From the NCBI GenBank assembly GCA_930990515.1, contig CAKNPS010000008.1, positions 1-40,408 of the forward strand: DNA of 40,408 nucleotides, read 5' to 3'. Source of the DNA: an uncultured Clostridia bacterium (lineage in GTDB: Bacteria > Bacillota > Clostridia > Christensenellales > UBA1242). Under the pieces are notes generated by a model. That model made no database searches, had not been told where the DNA came from, and was given only the letters and a program-made list of their open reading frames with translations. A program made the position numbers and the translations under genes. The first letter of the stretch is position 1. Every line of letters begins with the position of its first letter. Below, one piece after another: positions 31,048 through 39,607 of the stretch.

Positions 31048-32604
31048 TTACTCCTCCTTTAAATGTATTTTTATTGCAATTGGCCCCACTGCGTTTTTAC
31101 CCAATTCAAACTCTACCACATCTCCAATTTTAAGTTCTATATTTTTTGCCTCAACCTTATTGAAAAATATATTGTTTTTATTAGAGCTCTCTATAAATCC
31201 TGAAAAACCATTTTTTGTAAAGGATTTAACTACCCCTACAAATTTGTCTTGTTTTTTAATATCATGATTGATCTTACATGAACAAATATGTTTTATATAT
31301 TTTAAGTTCGTTTTCCCCTTTAATTCTAGATCTATATTATAAAGTTTAGCTTTACCTTCGATATCACAAGGTATGTCCCAGCCATTGTTATTTCTAATTT
31401 TTAAATATTCTATTAAACATAATTTCGATTTTTCATAATCACTTAAAGCTTCAAATATATAAATCAAATCATTTATTACATTTATTAATTTTGAGTCTTC
31501 TTGTCTCAAATCTAAAGCAAGATAACTATATGTTAATGCTTCCTCCATCATATTATTATTAAAATAAACATTTGCTAATTTATGTCTCATAAACCAAAAA
31601 TCATTTTTATCAACAATCCTTTTATAATTCATAATTGCTTTTCTTTTATCTTGAGCTATTTGACACTCACAATAAAGTTTTCTAGCTTTAATCCATAGAT
31701 TATTTCTATAGTGAAATTTCATATCTTCTGATAATGCTTTATTGCATATATCTATACACTTTTCATATTCACCAATTTTTTCATATGCTCTAGTAATTTG
31801 ATAATAATAAAACTCTCTGGTTGAAGCACTTTCACATTCTCTTCCAAAAGAGGTGGTAAACGAATATTCATCATTATATGGCAATTTATCAACATCCAAT
31901 AATAAAATCCATTTAATAATTTCTTTATAATTACAAAATGACCTTTGATTTAATGTCTTCACAACTTTAACAACCGTTAACCCATATGGATTATTATAAT
32001 ATTTATCCAATTCTTCTTGATGACAATTTTTTATTACAAATTCAGCATTATTTATAAACTTATCAAATTCTTCTTTCTTTGTTTTGTTATTAAATGCAAA
32101 TTTTTTAATATATAAATCATAATAGCACCACAATTGTGCACTTTTTACATAAGTATCCGATAAAATATCTTTATCTTCAACATTTTCAAGCAAATCTAAA
32201 TATTCTTTCTGACAATTAGTTTTTCTACATTCAAACCCATACATTGATAAAAATTTTACATCTTTAAAATCAACCCACAATTGTTTTATTTTGCATACTT
32301 CTTGTGAATATTTTTCCATATTAAGTGGTTTATTACTTTCTTTGTCTATCATTGTTGTTAATAAACCTTTAAATAATTTACAAATTATGGTTGAATACCT
32401 TTCACAAGGAAAAGTCTCATTATTAATTTTAGGTAATATATAATTTAAACCATCAGAAAATCTTTGCAGTTCGTTATAACAATCTGCAATATAATACAAA
32501 ACATTTTTATTATTGTTATGATATTCAAAAAACTCAATTAAAGCATTTAATGTCGTTTCGTCTTTTGCCGTATCATATAATTCCTTAACTTCTTTGTAAG
32601 TCAA
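31048..32604 (-). CDS. TPR-repeat protein with C-terminal cold-shock domain
   Basis: 518 residues. Residues about 20-440 are helical with TPR-like repeats (YYIADCYNELQRFSDGLNYI, YEKIGEYEKCIDICNKAL, LANVYFNNNMMEEALTYSY, ALSDYEKSKLCLIEYL). Residues about 455-515 form a cold-shock-type OB fold: FVGVVKSFTKNGFSGFI, NIFFNKVEAKN, IGDVVEFELGKNAVGPIA. This combination suggests a scaffold that binds RNA or single-stranded DNA through the CSD and proteins through the TPRs. It is between the type I RM genes and RnlA, coupled to both by 19-bp and 1-nt gaps. It may sense damage or RNA and link the RM system to the toxin; that is inference. Confidence 0.75.
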   Translation of the reverse strand: MTYKEVKELYDTAKDETTLNALIEFFEYHNNNKNVLYYIADCYNELQRFSDGLNYILPKINNETFPCERYSTIICKLFKGLLTTMIDKESNKPLNMEKYSQEVCKIKQLWVDFKDVKFLSMYGFECRKTNCQKEYLDLLENVEDKDILSDTYVKSAQLWCYYDLYIKKFAFNNKTKKEEFDKFINNAEFVIKNCHQEELDKYYNNPYGLTVVKVVKTLNQRSFCNYKEIIKWILLLDVDKLPYNDEYSFTTSFGRECESASTREFYYYQITRAYEKIGEYEKCIDICNKALSEDMKFHYRNNLWIKARKLYCECQIAQDKRKAIMNYKRIVDKNDFWFMRHKLANVYFNNNMMEEALTYSYLALDLRQEDSKLINVINDLIYIFEALSDYEKSKLCLIEYLKIRNNNGWDIPCDIEGKAKLYNIDLELKGKTNLKYIKHICSCKINHDIKKQDKFVGVVKSFTKNGFSGFIESSNKNNIFFNKVEAKNIELKIGDVVEFELGKNAVGPIAIKIHLKEE

Positions 32605-32623
32605 AATTTTTTCTCCATAATTA

Positions 32624-34858
32624 TTAATTTAATGTATCAACTAATTTTCTAAGATCTTTAACCTTGATCACAATATACTTCTGTTCTTCAAACGAAGGTA
32701 AAGGAATATAGAGATTTGTTAAAGATGTTGCGTTTAGCGTTCTGCCTTTGATCGCATTTTTAGAATCGCCATAATTTGCCATAAATGGAAGAATGGTAAA
32801 TAAATAATTTTTTAGTATTTCTAATTTATCATCTTTCGCAAATGGGAATATGCTAATTATAGCTTCGTTGTGTGTAGCATCAATACCTAAATAAGAAACT
32901 TTACCAATAGTAAGTTTGAAACTCATTATTAAAGTTCCTTTTGGAGATACACATTTTTGCAAACAATCTTTTACTGCCAAATCGCTTATTTTTTCTTTTG
33001 TATCTGTTATTATACCATTAGATACCATATCTGATATTGAAACCCAAGGTGTAGTAGGATTTTTCCAGTAATTCACATTGTGTCTTTCAGGGGTCTTCCC
33101 GGCGTAAAAAGTTGTAATGTCGCCTAATTTTACCCATTTCCACGAGTTAGGAATTTCAAAAGGAATTTCATCATCTTTTATTACATCAGGTGTGTGTTTT
33201 TTATCAATAACTAGACCATTTTTTATTTCTTCTTTTTTGCAAGAATAAATATGATTTAATGTGATTTCAATATTATCATTAAACTTTACATTACTAGAAA
33301 TTTTACCTTGAACTGTTTGAAATAATATTGACTGAAACAAATCTTCTGCAAATTTTTGATTTATTAAAACCAAATCATTACATAATTGAATGTTTGCATT
33401 AAAATCTCCTATATAATTACAATCTAATCCTTGTGTTAGTAAATCAATTTGTTTATTAATTAAAGACGTAATTTCTTGTGTTCTATTTTTATAATTATAG
33501 ATAATTTCATTGGGTTCAAGTATTATATTTTCATCTTTTGGAAATGGACAACATTTATCAAAATCATAATTAAAATCTTTTAATTCTTGTATAGTATAGA
33601 ATTTAGATTTATAATTTCCATCAATAACAATTTCTTTTCTGTTATCCCACCATTCACGCACAGGGTCAAAGTGTCTATCTTCCATTGGTTTTGTTTTTGT
33701 AAAATTTTTCACCCCTTCTGGCATGTCTAGTCTATACACCCAAACACCTTTACTTTTCACACCCTTTTGGAAAAATAATAAATTTGTTTTTACACTAGCA
33801 TAAGGTTTAAATACTGGTGGTATTCTAATAATCGTGTGCAATCCATATTCCTCTAAAAGTTTTTGCTTAATTGTATTTTTTACTCCACCATCAAACATAA
33901 AACTATCTGGCAAAACAATACCACAACGACCTTTATCTTTTAATAAATGCATCATTAAGACTAAAAACAAATCGGCGGTTTCACTTGTTTGAACCTCACT
34001 TGGAAAATTCTTTTTTATTATAGCATCTTCTGAACCTCCAAATGGTGGATTGGCAACGATTACATCAACTTTGTCTTTAGCAGTATAATCACTTAAAGGT
34101 CTCGCAAGAGAATTTTGATGCTTAATTTGTGGAACTTCAATATCGTGAAGAATAAGGTTTGTCATTGCAAGCAAGTAAGGTAAAGGTTTCTTTTCCCAAC
34201 CATTAACTGATTTTTGTAATAATTCATATTCTTCTACTGTATTAATTTTGCCAAAGTGATTAATAGTACTCGTTAAAAATCCACCTGTACCACAAGCGGG
34301 GTCTAAAACCATTTCTCCTAATTTTGGATTAACTTTTTCAACAATAAAATTTGTAACAGGTCTTGGGGTATAGAATTCACCAGCTTTTCCTGCACTTTGC
34401 AAGTCTTTAAGCATGCCTTCATACAAGTCATTGAAAGTATGTTTTTGTGTTGCATCAATAAAATCTACCTTATCATTCATTTTATTGATGAGTTTTCTCA
34501 AGTTTATACCAGATTTCATATAGTTGTTTGTATCCTCAAAAATACCTTTAACTATAAATTTTCGCATGTCTCCATCTGATGTATCTAAATCCTTAAGTGC
34601 GTGAAATAAATCATCAATAAAAGACATCAAAGCATCACCCGTGATACCTTCTTTATCTTCAGCCCAATCACGCCATCTATAGCCTATTGGTATAACCGGC
34701 TTTGAATTAGGATTTAATTCCCATTCCATTTCTTTTGCGTCAAAAGCTTTCAAAAATAATAACCAAGTTATTTGCTCTATATATTGAGCATCACCATTAA
34801 GACCTGCATCGCTACGCATTGTATCTTCAAGTGATTTGATTAAGGCAGACATTGCCAT
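32624..34858 (-). CDS. hsdM: Type I RM HsdM-HsdS fusion
   Basis: 744 residues. Residues 1-500 are HsdM: N-terminal helical domain, SAM motif LDPACGTGGFL (186-196) and catalytic NPPF (270-273) of gamma-class N6-adenine methyltransferases. From about residue 565 follows one HsdS-type target recognition domain (IPNSWKWVKLGDITTFYAGK, ending in IPLPSFEEQKYIVIKVKDLR), with the spacer helix. The usual HsdS has two TRDs; a single TRD fused to M implies a dimer that recognises a palindromic bipartite site, or an M2S2-like assembly built from two fused chains. Partner HsdR starts 12 bp upstream. No second hsdS or inverted repeat suitable for TRD switching is present. Confidence 0.9.
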   Translation of the reverse strand: MAMSALIKSLEDTMRSDAGLNGDAQYIEQITWLLFLKAFDAKEMEWELNPNSKPVIPIGYRWRDWAEDKEGITGDALMSFIDDLFHALKDLDTSDGDMRKFIVKGIFEDTNNYMKSGINLRKLINKMNDKVDFIDATQKHTFNDLYEGMLKDLQSAGKAGEFYTPRPVTNFIVEKVNPKLGEMVLDPACGTGGFLTSTINHFGKINTVEEYELLQKSVNGWEKKPLPYLLAMTNLILHDIEVPQIKHQNSLARPLSDYTAKDKVDVIVANPPFGGSEDAIIKKNFPSEVQTSETADLFLVLMMHLLKDKGRCGIVLPDSFMFDGGVKNTIKQKLLEEYGLHTIIRIPPVFKPYASVKTNLLFFQKGVKSKGVWVYRLDMPEGVKNFTKTKPMEDRHFDPVREWWDNRKEIVIDGNYKSKFYTIQELKDFNYDFDKCCPFPKDENIILEPNEIIYNYKNRTQEITSLINKQIDLLTQGLDCNYIGDFNANIQLCNDLVLINQKFAEDLFQSILFQTVQGKISSNVKFNDNIEITLNHIYSCKKEEIKNGLVIDKKHTPDVIKDDEIPFEIPNSWKWVKLGDITTFYAGKTPERHNVNYWKNPTTPWVSISDMVSNGIITDTKEKISDLAVKDCLQKCVSPKGTLIMSFKLTIGKVSYLGIDATHNEAIISIFPFAKDDKLEILKNYLFTILPFMANYGDSKNAIKGRTLNATSLTNLYIPLPSFEEQKYIVIKVKDLRKLVDTLN

Positions 34859-34870
34859 AGTTTTCTCCTT

Positions 34871-37198
34871 TTATGCAACTGCATATAAGCAGTTTTTCAT
34901 CTCTCTAATTGCATTTTGATAATTTTCAATACCGCCGAATATTTTATTAATAATGTAAATTTGGGTGCCATACTGTTTAATTGGATCAAGTTTTAATATA
35001 TCAACACTCTCTAAATCTTCTAATCCAGCATCGCAATATTTAGTCAAAATAAGATCAAGAATCTCTCGTGCCTTTTCTCCATATTTTGTAAAATAATTTC
35101 GTTTTTTTACATTGTTGGCTCTCTCTTTACGAGTAAGTGCAGGCTTATCAAATACGATATGTAAAATTATATCAAATGGGTCTAAATCCTTTTTACCTAT
35201 GATTTCTTTTAAATCATCAAAAAACACACCTCGGTTTTCCATTTCTTCAACTATTACTTGCTTTCTTTCAGCTTCATTCCAAGCATTAACAAACTTATCA
35301 AGTGAAGAATATTCAGCAAGAACACTCTTTTTGGTAAAATCAATCAAACTTTCAGTGATTAATTTCCCATCTTTGCCTAAATATTGAATTTGTTGTTGCG
35401 AAATCGTAACAGGTTCATCACCAATGACAAATTTAGATTTTTTCTCACCTTTAGGTTTTTCTACAACAGGTGGTTCTTCTGGCATACTTTTTGGATTGTT
35501 TGGATTATAATTTTCATCTTGTTCAATTGGCCCATCGAACTCTTCTTCGTGAAACAATTTAGTTACATTTCTAAAATCAAAGATTGTAAAATACAATTTA
35601 CCTAGATCTTCTCTAACCCTTGTTCCACGACCAATAATTTGCTTAAATTCTGTCATAGACCTAATATTTGAATCCAAAATGATGTATTTGACTGTTGGAA
35701 CATCAACACCAGTTGAAAGTAATTTTGAAGTCGTAACAAGTGTAGGATAGAGACTTTCAACATTTCTAAAATTATCTAATTGTTTTACGCCATAAACATC
35801 ATTAGAAGTAATTCTCATTACATATCTATCATCTATATTCATCATATCTGGATTTTCATTAACAAGAGCTTCTCTCATTCTATCCGCATGCTCCTGATCG
35901 ACACAAAAGAAAATGGCTTTATCCATTCTACAATTATGGTTTTTCATATAATCACAGACAGTTTTTGCAACAAGTTTTGTCCTATTCTTTAACACTAACG
36001 ACCTATCGAAATCAGTAGCATCATAAAGCCTATTATCTATAATTTGCCCATTATCATCAAGTTGCCCTTCGTATGGCAAATATCCAGCAACATCTTTATC
36101 AAAGAAAACCCTTATTACACGATAAGGTGCTAAAAAACCATCATCTATACCATTTTTTAAAGAATATGTATAAATGGGTTCACCAAAATAATCTATTGTG
36201 CTAATCTCTTTTGTTTCTTTTGGGGTCGCAGTTAAGCCAATTTGGGTTGCATTACTAAAATATTCCAAAACTTCGCGCCATTCACTATCAGCTTTCGCAC
36301 TACCTCTATGGCACTCATCAACTACCACTAAATCAAAAAAATTAGGACTGAAATTTTTAAACAAGCTATTATCATTTCCATCTTCACTAGATAAGCCTTG
36401 ATATAGTCCAAGATAAATTTCGTGGGCAGTGTCGAAATTTTGTTTTGTTACCCATGTCATTTTATCCTTAAATGGTGCGAAATCATTCGTAAAAGTTTGA
36501 GCAATAAGTGCCGTTCTGTCGGCAAGAAATAAAATTCTCTTCTTAACTCCAGACTTCCATAATCTCCAAATGATTTGAAAAGCCGTATAAGTTTTACCCG
36601 TTCCTGTTGCCATTACAAGCAAAATTCTTTTTTGCCCATCCAATACAGCATTTACTGTTTTATTTATTGCATTCATTTGATAATATCTAGGTTGTTTATT
36701 AGGATTATCAGAATAATAAGGTTGAGTAATAACTTTTTCCTTTTCTTTATTAACATTATTCTTTTCTAAATACATACTCCATAATTTTTCAGGAGATGGG
36801 AACTCATCATTAGAAAGTGTTGTTTCTACATTTCCTTCGGTAATATATTTGTTATGAAAAACAAATCCATCACCATTCGAAGAAAATACAAATGGTATAT
36901 CCATCATTTTTGCATATTGTAACGCTTGTTGCATGCCGTGAGCCATTGTATGATTATTATCCTTTGCTTCAACAACTGCAATGGGTATATTTTGTTTATA
37001 AAACAATATGTAATCAGCTTTTAAAGGATTTTCTCTTTTACAAAATTTTCCCTTTGCTATAATTCTACCTTTTGTAATTGGATATTCCTCACGAATTTGA
37101 GTATTAATATCCCAACCCGCTTTAACAATAGCTGGAGTAATATATTTTGTTCTTATATCTGCTTCAGATAATTCTTTAATATTAAAAACACAATTCAT
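34871..37198 (-). CDS. hsdR: Type I restriction subunit HsdR
   Basis: 775 residues. N-terminal nuclease with D62...E77-A-K79 (ADYILFYKQNIPIAVVEAKD), the PD-(D/E)xK core. Helicase motifs: TGTGKT (198-203), DECHRG, TATPKE, and RIGR-type IIGRGTRVREDLGKLYF in lobe 2. C-terminal helical domain for binding the methylase. HsdR translocates DNA and cuts far from unmethylated sites. It is shorter than E. coli HsdR but normal for this branch. First gene of a five-gene operon; an extended -10 (TGT-TATAAT, TATAAT at 37228-37233) lies 30 bp upstream and AGGAG precedes the ATG. Confidence 0.93.
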   Translation of the reverse strand: MNCVFNIKELSEADIRTKYITPAIVKAGWDINTQIREEYPITKGRIIAKGKFCKRENPLKADYILFYKQNIPIAVVEAKDNNHTMAHGMQQALQYAKMMDIPFVFSSNGDGFVFHNKYITEGNVETTLSNDEFPSPEKLWSMYLEKNNVNKEKEKVITQPYYSDNPNKQPRYYQMNAINKTVNAVLDGQKRILLVMATGTGKTYTAFQIIWRLWKSGVKKRILFLADRTALIAQTFTNDFAPFKDKMTWVTKQNFDTAHEIYLGLYQGLSSEDGNDNSLFKNFSPNFFDLVVVDECHRGSAKADSEWREVLEYFSNATQIGLTATPKETKEISTIDYFGEPIYTYSLKNGIDDGFLAPYRVIRVFFDKDVAGYLPYEGQLDDNGQIIDNRLYDATDFDRSLVLKNRTKLVAKTVCDYMKNHNCRMDKAIFFCVDQEHADRMREALVNENPDMMNIDDRYVMRITSNDVYGVKQLDNFRNVESLYPTLVTTSKLLSTGVDVPTVKYIILDSNIRSMTEFKQIIGRGTRVREDLGKLYFTIFDFRNVTKLFHEEEFDGPIEQDENYNPNNPKSMPEEPPVVEKPKGEKKSKFVIGDEPVTISQQQIQYLGKDGKLITESLIDFTKKSVLAEYSSLDKFVNAWNEAERKQVIVEEMENRGVFFDDLKEIIGKKDLDPFDIILHIVFDKPALTRKERANNVKKRNYFTKYGEKAREILDLILTKYCDAGLEDLESVDILKLDPIKQYGTQIYIINKIFGGIENYQNAIREMKNCLYAVA

Positions 37199-37227
37199 TT
37201 AAAACTCCTAAAACACTATATAAATTT

Positions 37228-37236
37228 ATTATAACA
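37228..37236 (-). promoter_or_regulatory. Promoter of the type I RM/RnlAB operon
   Basis: Minus-strand TGT-TATAAT extended -10; -35 not conserved. The remaining 37237-37526 is AT-rich and holds no gene I can support. Confidence 0.5.
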
Positions 37237-37526
37237 TAAATTTTTCATTTTTGTATAAAATAATAAAATAAAAATGTAGATTATTTCTTTTTTCTATTGC
37301 TTGGCATATTTATAGGCAAGAGCTGTGCCTGATTTTGGCTAATAATAAATCATCTCTCCCAATTTATTATTTTTATAATTTTCTTATAGTAAAAAACGCA
37401 ATAATCACTATTAACTATCGTTGCATGATATCTTTTTTTTATAACTTATATCGCTTAATATGTGTTTTGTTTCATATTCATCTTCTGTATATATGCTGAC
37501 TTTCAATCTTACCAATTTTACAAAGC

Positions 37527-37558
37527 AAAAGAAAGAGAGAATTAATTCTCTCTTTCTT
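37527..37558 (-). terminator. Terminator of the nucleotidyltransferase gene
   Basis: AAAGAAAGAGAGAATT / AATTCTCTCTTTCTT, a nearly perfect 15-bp palindrome that overlaps the stop codon region and has T-rich flanks. Confidence 0.75.
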
Positions 37559-38201
37559 AATGGAAGTGTCTTTTATAAATAGTTTCTAAAGTTTGATGAT
37601 ACACAATTCTTGACTTTTTGTTTGGTTCTTTGTTTTTATTCTCAAGATAAAAATCTCTTAAATCACACCAAAGGCCATTATTTTTTATTAAAGTCTCTAG
37701 TTCACTATAATTTTTATTCAGTTTTCTAAAACACCATTGATAATTTATCTTATCATTTATTTTTACTGAACGAATATAGCGTTGTCTTAATCTATCTTCA
37801 TTATCATAAACATTTTCCACAATTGCAAAATCAAAGCTATGAATAATTTTGGATTGTTTCTGGTCAATTTTTTTAATAGTGAAAACAGATGTTGAATCCT
37901 CACAACTATCGTAACCATTGTTAAAATACTTATTAAAGGCTTCCATAAATAAAAGTTTTAATGTTTTAGGATCGTGATATTTAGGATTATATTTTTGAAT
38001 TTCAAAATTATAATCCAAATCAAAACCCTTATTACCACCAACTTCTCTTGTTATCAAATGCCTTTTCCCAGCACTTCCAATTAAGTAAAATCTAAAAGTT
38101 AAGATCCCCCTATTTCGAAACTCATTTTGAACTTTTTTAATAACACTTTCAACATAGTTTCTTACAGGCTGATATTCACTTCGACTTACATATTCAAACA
38201 T
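37557..38201 (-). CDS. Minimal polymerase-beta-type nucleotidyltransferase
   Basis: 214 residues. G42-S43 in FYLIGSAGKRHLI and D61-L-D63 in GFDLDYNFEI form the two-part polymerase-beta NTase signature, and D124 in HSFDFAIVE is the expected third metal-binding Asp. All catalytic residues are present, so it may transfer a nucleotide to protein, RNA or a second nucleotide. It is too short for a full CCA enzyme or most CD-NTases and has no companion effector next to it, so CBASS is not supported. It resembles stand-alone NTases in toxin or defence islands. It has its own strong GGAGGTG ribosome site and a terminator, and lies next to the right end of IME-3. Confidence 0.65.
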   Translation of the reverse strand: MFEYVSRSEYQPVRNYVESVIKKVQNEFRNRGILTFRFYLIGSAGKRHLITREVGGNKGFDLDYNFEIQKYNPKYHDPKTLKLLFMEAFNKYFNNGYDSCEDSTSVFTIKKIDQKQSKIIHSFDFAIVENVYDNEDRLRQRYIRSVKINDKINYQWCFRKLNKNYSELETLIKNNGLWCDLRDFYLENKNKEPNKKSRIVYHQTLETIYKRHFH

Positions 38202-38374
38202 ATTTTTTCACCTCCTTACAGTTTGAATTTTGGAGGGGGATTGCATTTAGCAATCAGGGAACAAACAAAATGCATAGCCAAGTTGTTTGTAGAGTTATTA
38301 TAACATATATTCATTAAATTTTATATATTTTTTATATTTTAATTTAAATTAAGTTGATTTATTCAAATTTAATC

Positions 38375-38450
38375 AGTTTTAGACAGTACAAAATCAACTT
38401 AGGTGGATGGTGTCATTTGATAAATTTGGCATAGTTGTCAGATGGTGTCT
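38375..38450. repeat. IME-3 right-end subterminal motif and arm-like sites
   Basis: AGTTTTAGACAGT (38375-38387), inverse of the motif at the left end, then GATGGTGTCA (38406-38415) and GATGGTGTCT (38441-38450), partial matches to the TTGGTGTCAA arm sites. Core TTGGTAAGATAAAA follows at 38555. Confidence 0.65.
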
Positions 38451-38477
38451 ACGAGTCGATATTTTGACAGCAAAAGA

Positions 38478-38506
38478 AAAAACACTAGCAAAAATGCTAG
38501 TGTTTT
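38478..38506. terminator. Hairpin near the IME-3 right end
   Basis: AAAACACTAGCA AAAA TGCTAGTGTTTT, a 12-bp perfect stem, usable in both directions; it may insulate the element. Confidence 0.65.
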
Positions 38507-38585
38507 AAAGGGTTTTAGTGGGCAGAGCAAAATCCAATTTTTGTGCTGGGCAAATTGGTAAGATAAAATATTTTTGTTTGCTATT

Positions 38586-39161
38586 TTAAATTTTATTTAA
38601 TATTTGTCGTTTACGATTTTCTTGCCTTACTCGGCCAATTACAAAATCACCGACTTCGGTATCTTTTGTGACAGTTGTTCCAGCACATATATAGGTTTTA
38701 TCAGCAATTCTTACTGGTGCGACAATATTTACATTACAACCAATAAACACATCATCTCCGACAAAACTTTGTCTTTTAACTTTGCCATCATAGTTTGCAA
38801 AAATCACACCACAGCCGACATTCACCCGCTTACCAATCTTGGCATCTCCAACATAAATATGATGTGGAATTTTGCTATTTTCTCCGATTTCGCTATTTTT
38901 AATCTCCACAAAAGCACCAATTTTTACATTATCGTGAATTTTAGATTCTTTTCGCAAGTTTGAAAAAGGTCCAATTGAGCAATTTTTACCAACAAAACTA
39001 TCCACAATCATTGAATTGATAATGACAGAGTTGTCTTCAATTATACTATTCTCAATGTAGCACGCACCTTTAATTTTCACATTTTTGCCAAAACGGCAAT
39101 TTCCCACAATTGTTGCTTTCTCATCAATTTTAACATCATCTTCAAAATCTAAATTTTCCAT
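38586..39161 (-). CDS. GlmU C-terminal-domain-like acetyltransferase (left-handed beta helix)
   Basis: 191 residues made of hexapeptide repeats (VKIDEKATIVGNCRFGKNVK and on). The second half follows the GlmU acetyltransferase domain closely: RKESKIHDNVKIGAFVEIKN, then HHIYVGDAKIG (holding the position of the GlmU catalytic His in GHLTYLGD), NYDGKVKRQ, GDDVFIGCNVNIVAPV, and RVRQENRK. In GlmU this domain acetylates glucosamine-1-phosphate on the way to UDP-GlcNAc. The uridylyltransferase N-domain is missing and the N-terminus starts directly in the helix, so this is a split GlmU or a related sugar acetyltransferase. Chromosomal, just outside the IME-3 boundary. Confidence 0.78.
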   Translation of the reverse strand: MENLDFEDDVKIDEKATIVGNCRFGKNVKIKGACYIENSIIEDNSVIINSMIVDSFVGKNCSIGPFSNLRKESKIHDNVKIGAFVEIKNSEIGENSKIPHHIYVGDAKIGKRVNVGCGVIFANYDGKVKRQSFVGDDVFIGCNVNIVAPVRIADKTYICAGTTVTKDTEVGDFVIGRVRQENRKRQILNKI

Positions 39162-39192
39162 ACAAATAGATATGAAAAAAAAGAAAAAAGTG

Positions 39193-39489
39193 TCAACAGC
39201 TTTTTTCTTCTAAAATCTCATTTTTAAATCTATTATATTTATCTATGGTAGTAAATAAATATCGTTCTCGACTTGCCTCGTCTAAATTTTTAAGTATTTT
39301 ATCGTCCATTAGAAAATGAATTGGGTTAAAAATTTCTTCATCTTTTGAAAGCAAAAATTCCACTTTTTCCTTGAATGCATCGTCTTGTGTGGAAATCGTC
39401 TTAAATTTAGCAGTAACCTTTTCTTTTTCTTTGCCTAATAATTTTTTCTTCGCACGAAGTGCAAAATTTTTTAATATGTCATTTCTCAT
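39193..39489 (-). CDS. Small hypothetical protein
   Basis: 98 residues from ATG 39489, which has GGAGGG 5 nt upstream; a TTG 12 bp earlier overlaps that ribosome site and is unlikely. Helical, Lys/Glu-rich, no signal peptide. Motif-like stretch FNPIHFLMDDKILKNLDEAS, then RERYLFTTIDKYNRFKNEI. Not recognised. It precedes the GlmU-like gene by 31 bp and may be co-transcribed with it. Confidence 0.6.
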   Translation of the reverse strand: MRNDILKNFALRAKKKLLGKEKEKVTAKFKTISTQDDAFKEKVEFLLSKDEEIFNPIHFLMDDKILKNLDEASRERYLFTTIDKYNRFKNEILEEKSC

Positions 39490-39581
39490 AATTCCCTCCA
39501 AACAAAAGAAATTATATAATATATAGACAAATTAAACAAAAAGGAAAATGTTGATTTCTTTTTAATTATGTCGAATAAAAA

Positions 39582-39607
39582 AATAAAATGGCAAACACCA
39601 TTTTATT
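39582..39607 (-). terminator. Terminator of the gene at 39603
   Basis: AATAAAATGG / CCATTTTATT overlapping the stop codon, with A/T tracts beyond. Confidence 0.6.

Larger units (their letters stand above)
22482..38568. mobile_element. IME-3: 16.1-kb integrative element in tRNA-Thr
   Basis: Bounded by the 14-bp direct repeat TTGGTAAGATAAAA at 22482-22495 and 38555-38568; the left copy includes the tRNA-Thr anticodon loop. It has int, xis, arm sites of TTGGTGTCAA type near the left end and GGTGTC-type sites plus the AGTTTTAGACAGT motif near the right end, and the same gene order as IME-2 in mirror image. No relaxase is present, so mobilization would need outside help. Cargo: ABC-3C system, RnlAB, TPR-CSD protein, type I RM, nucleotidyltransferase. 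Confidence 0.85.

Noticed and set aside
37557..38201. Nucleotidyltransferase as a CBASS cyclase
   Set aside because: It is shorter than CD-NTases and no Cap effector, E1/E2-like or other CBASS gene is adjacent.
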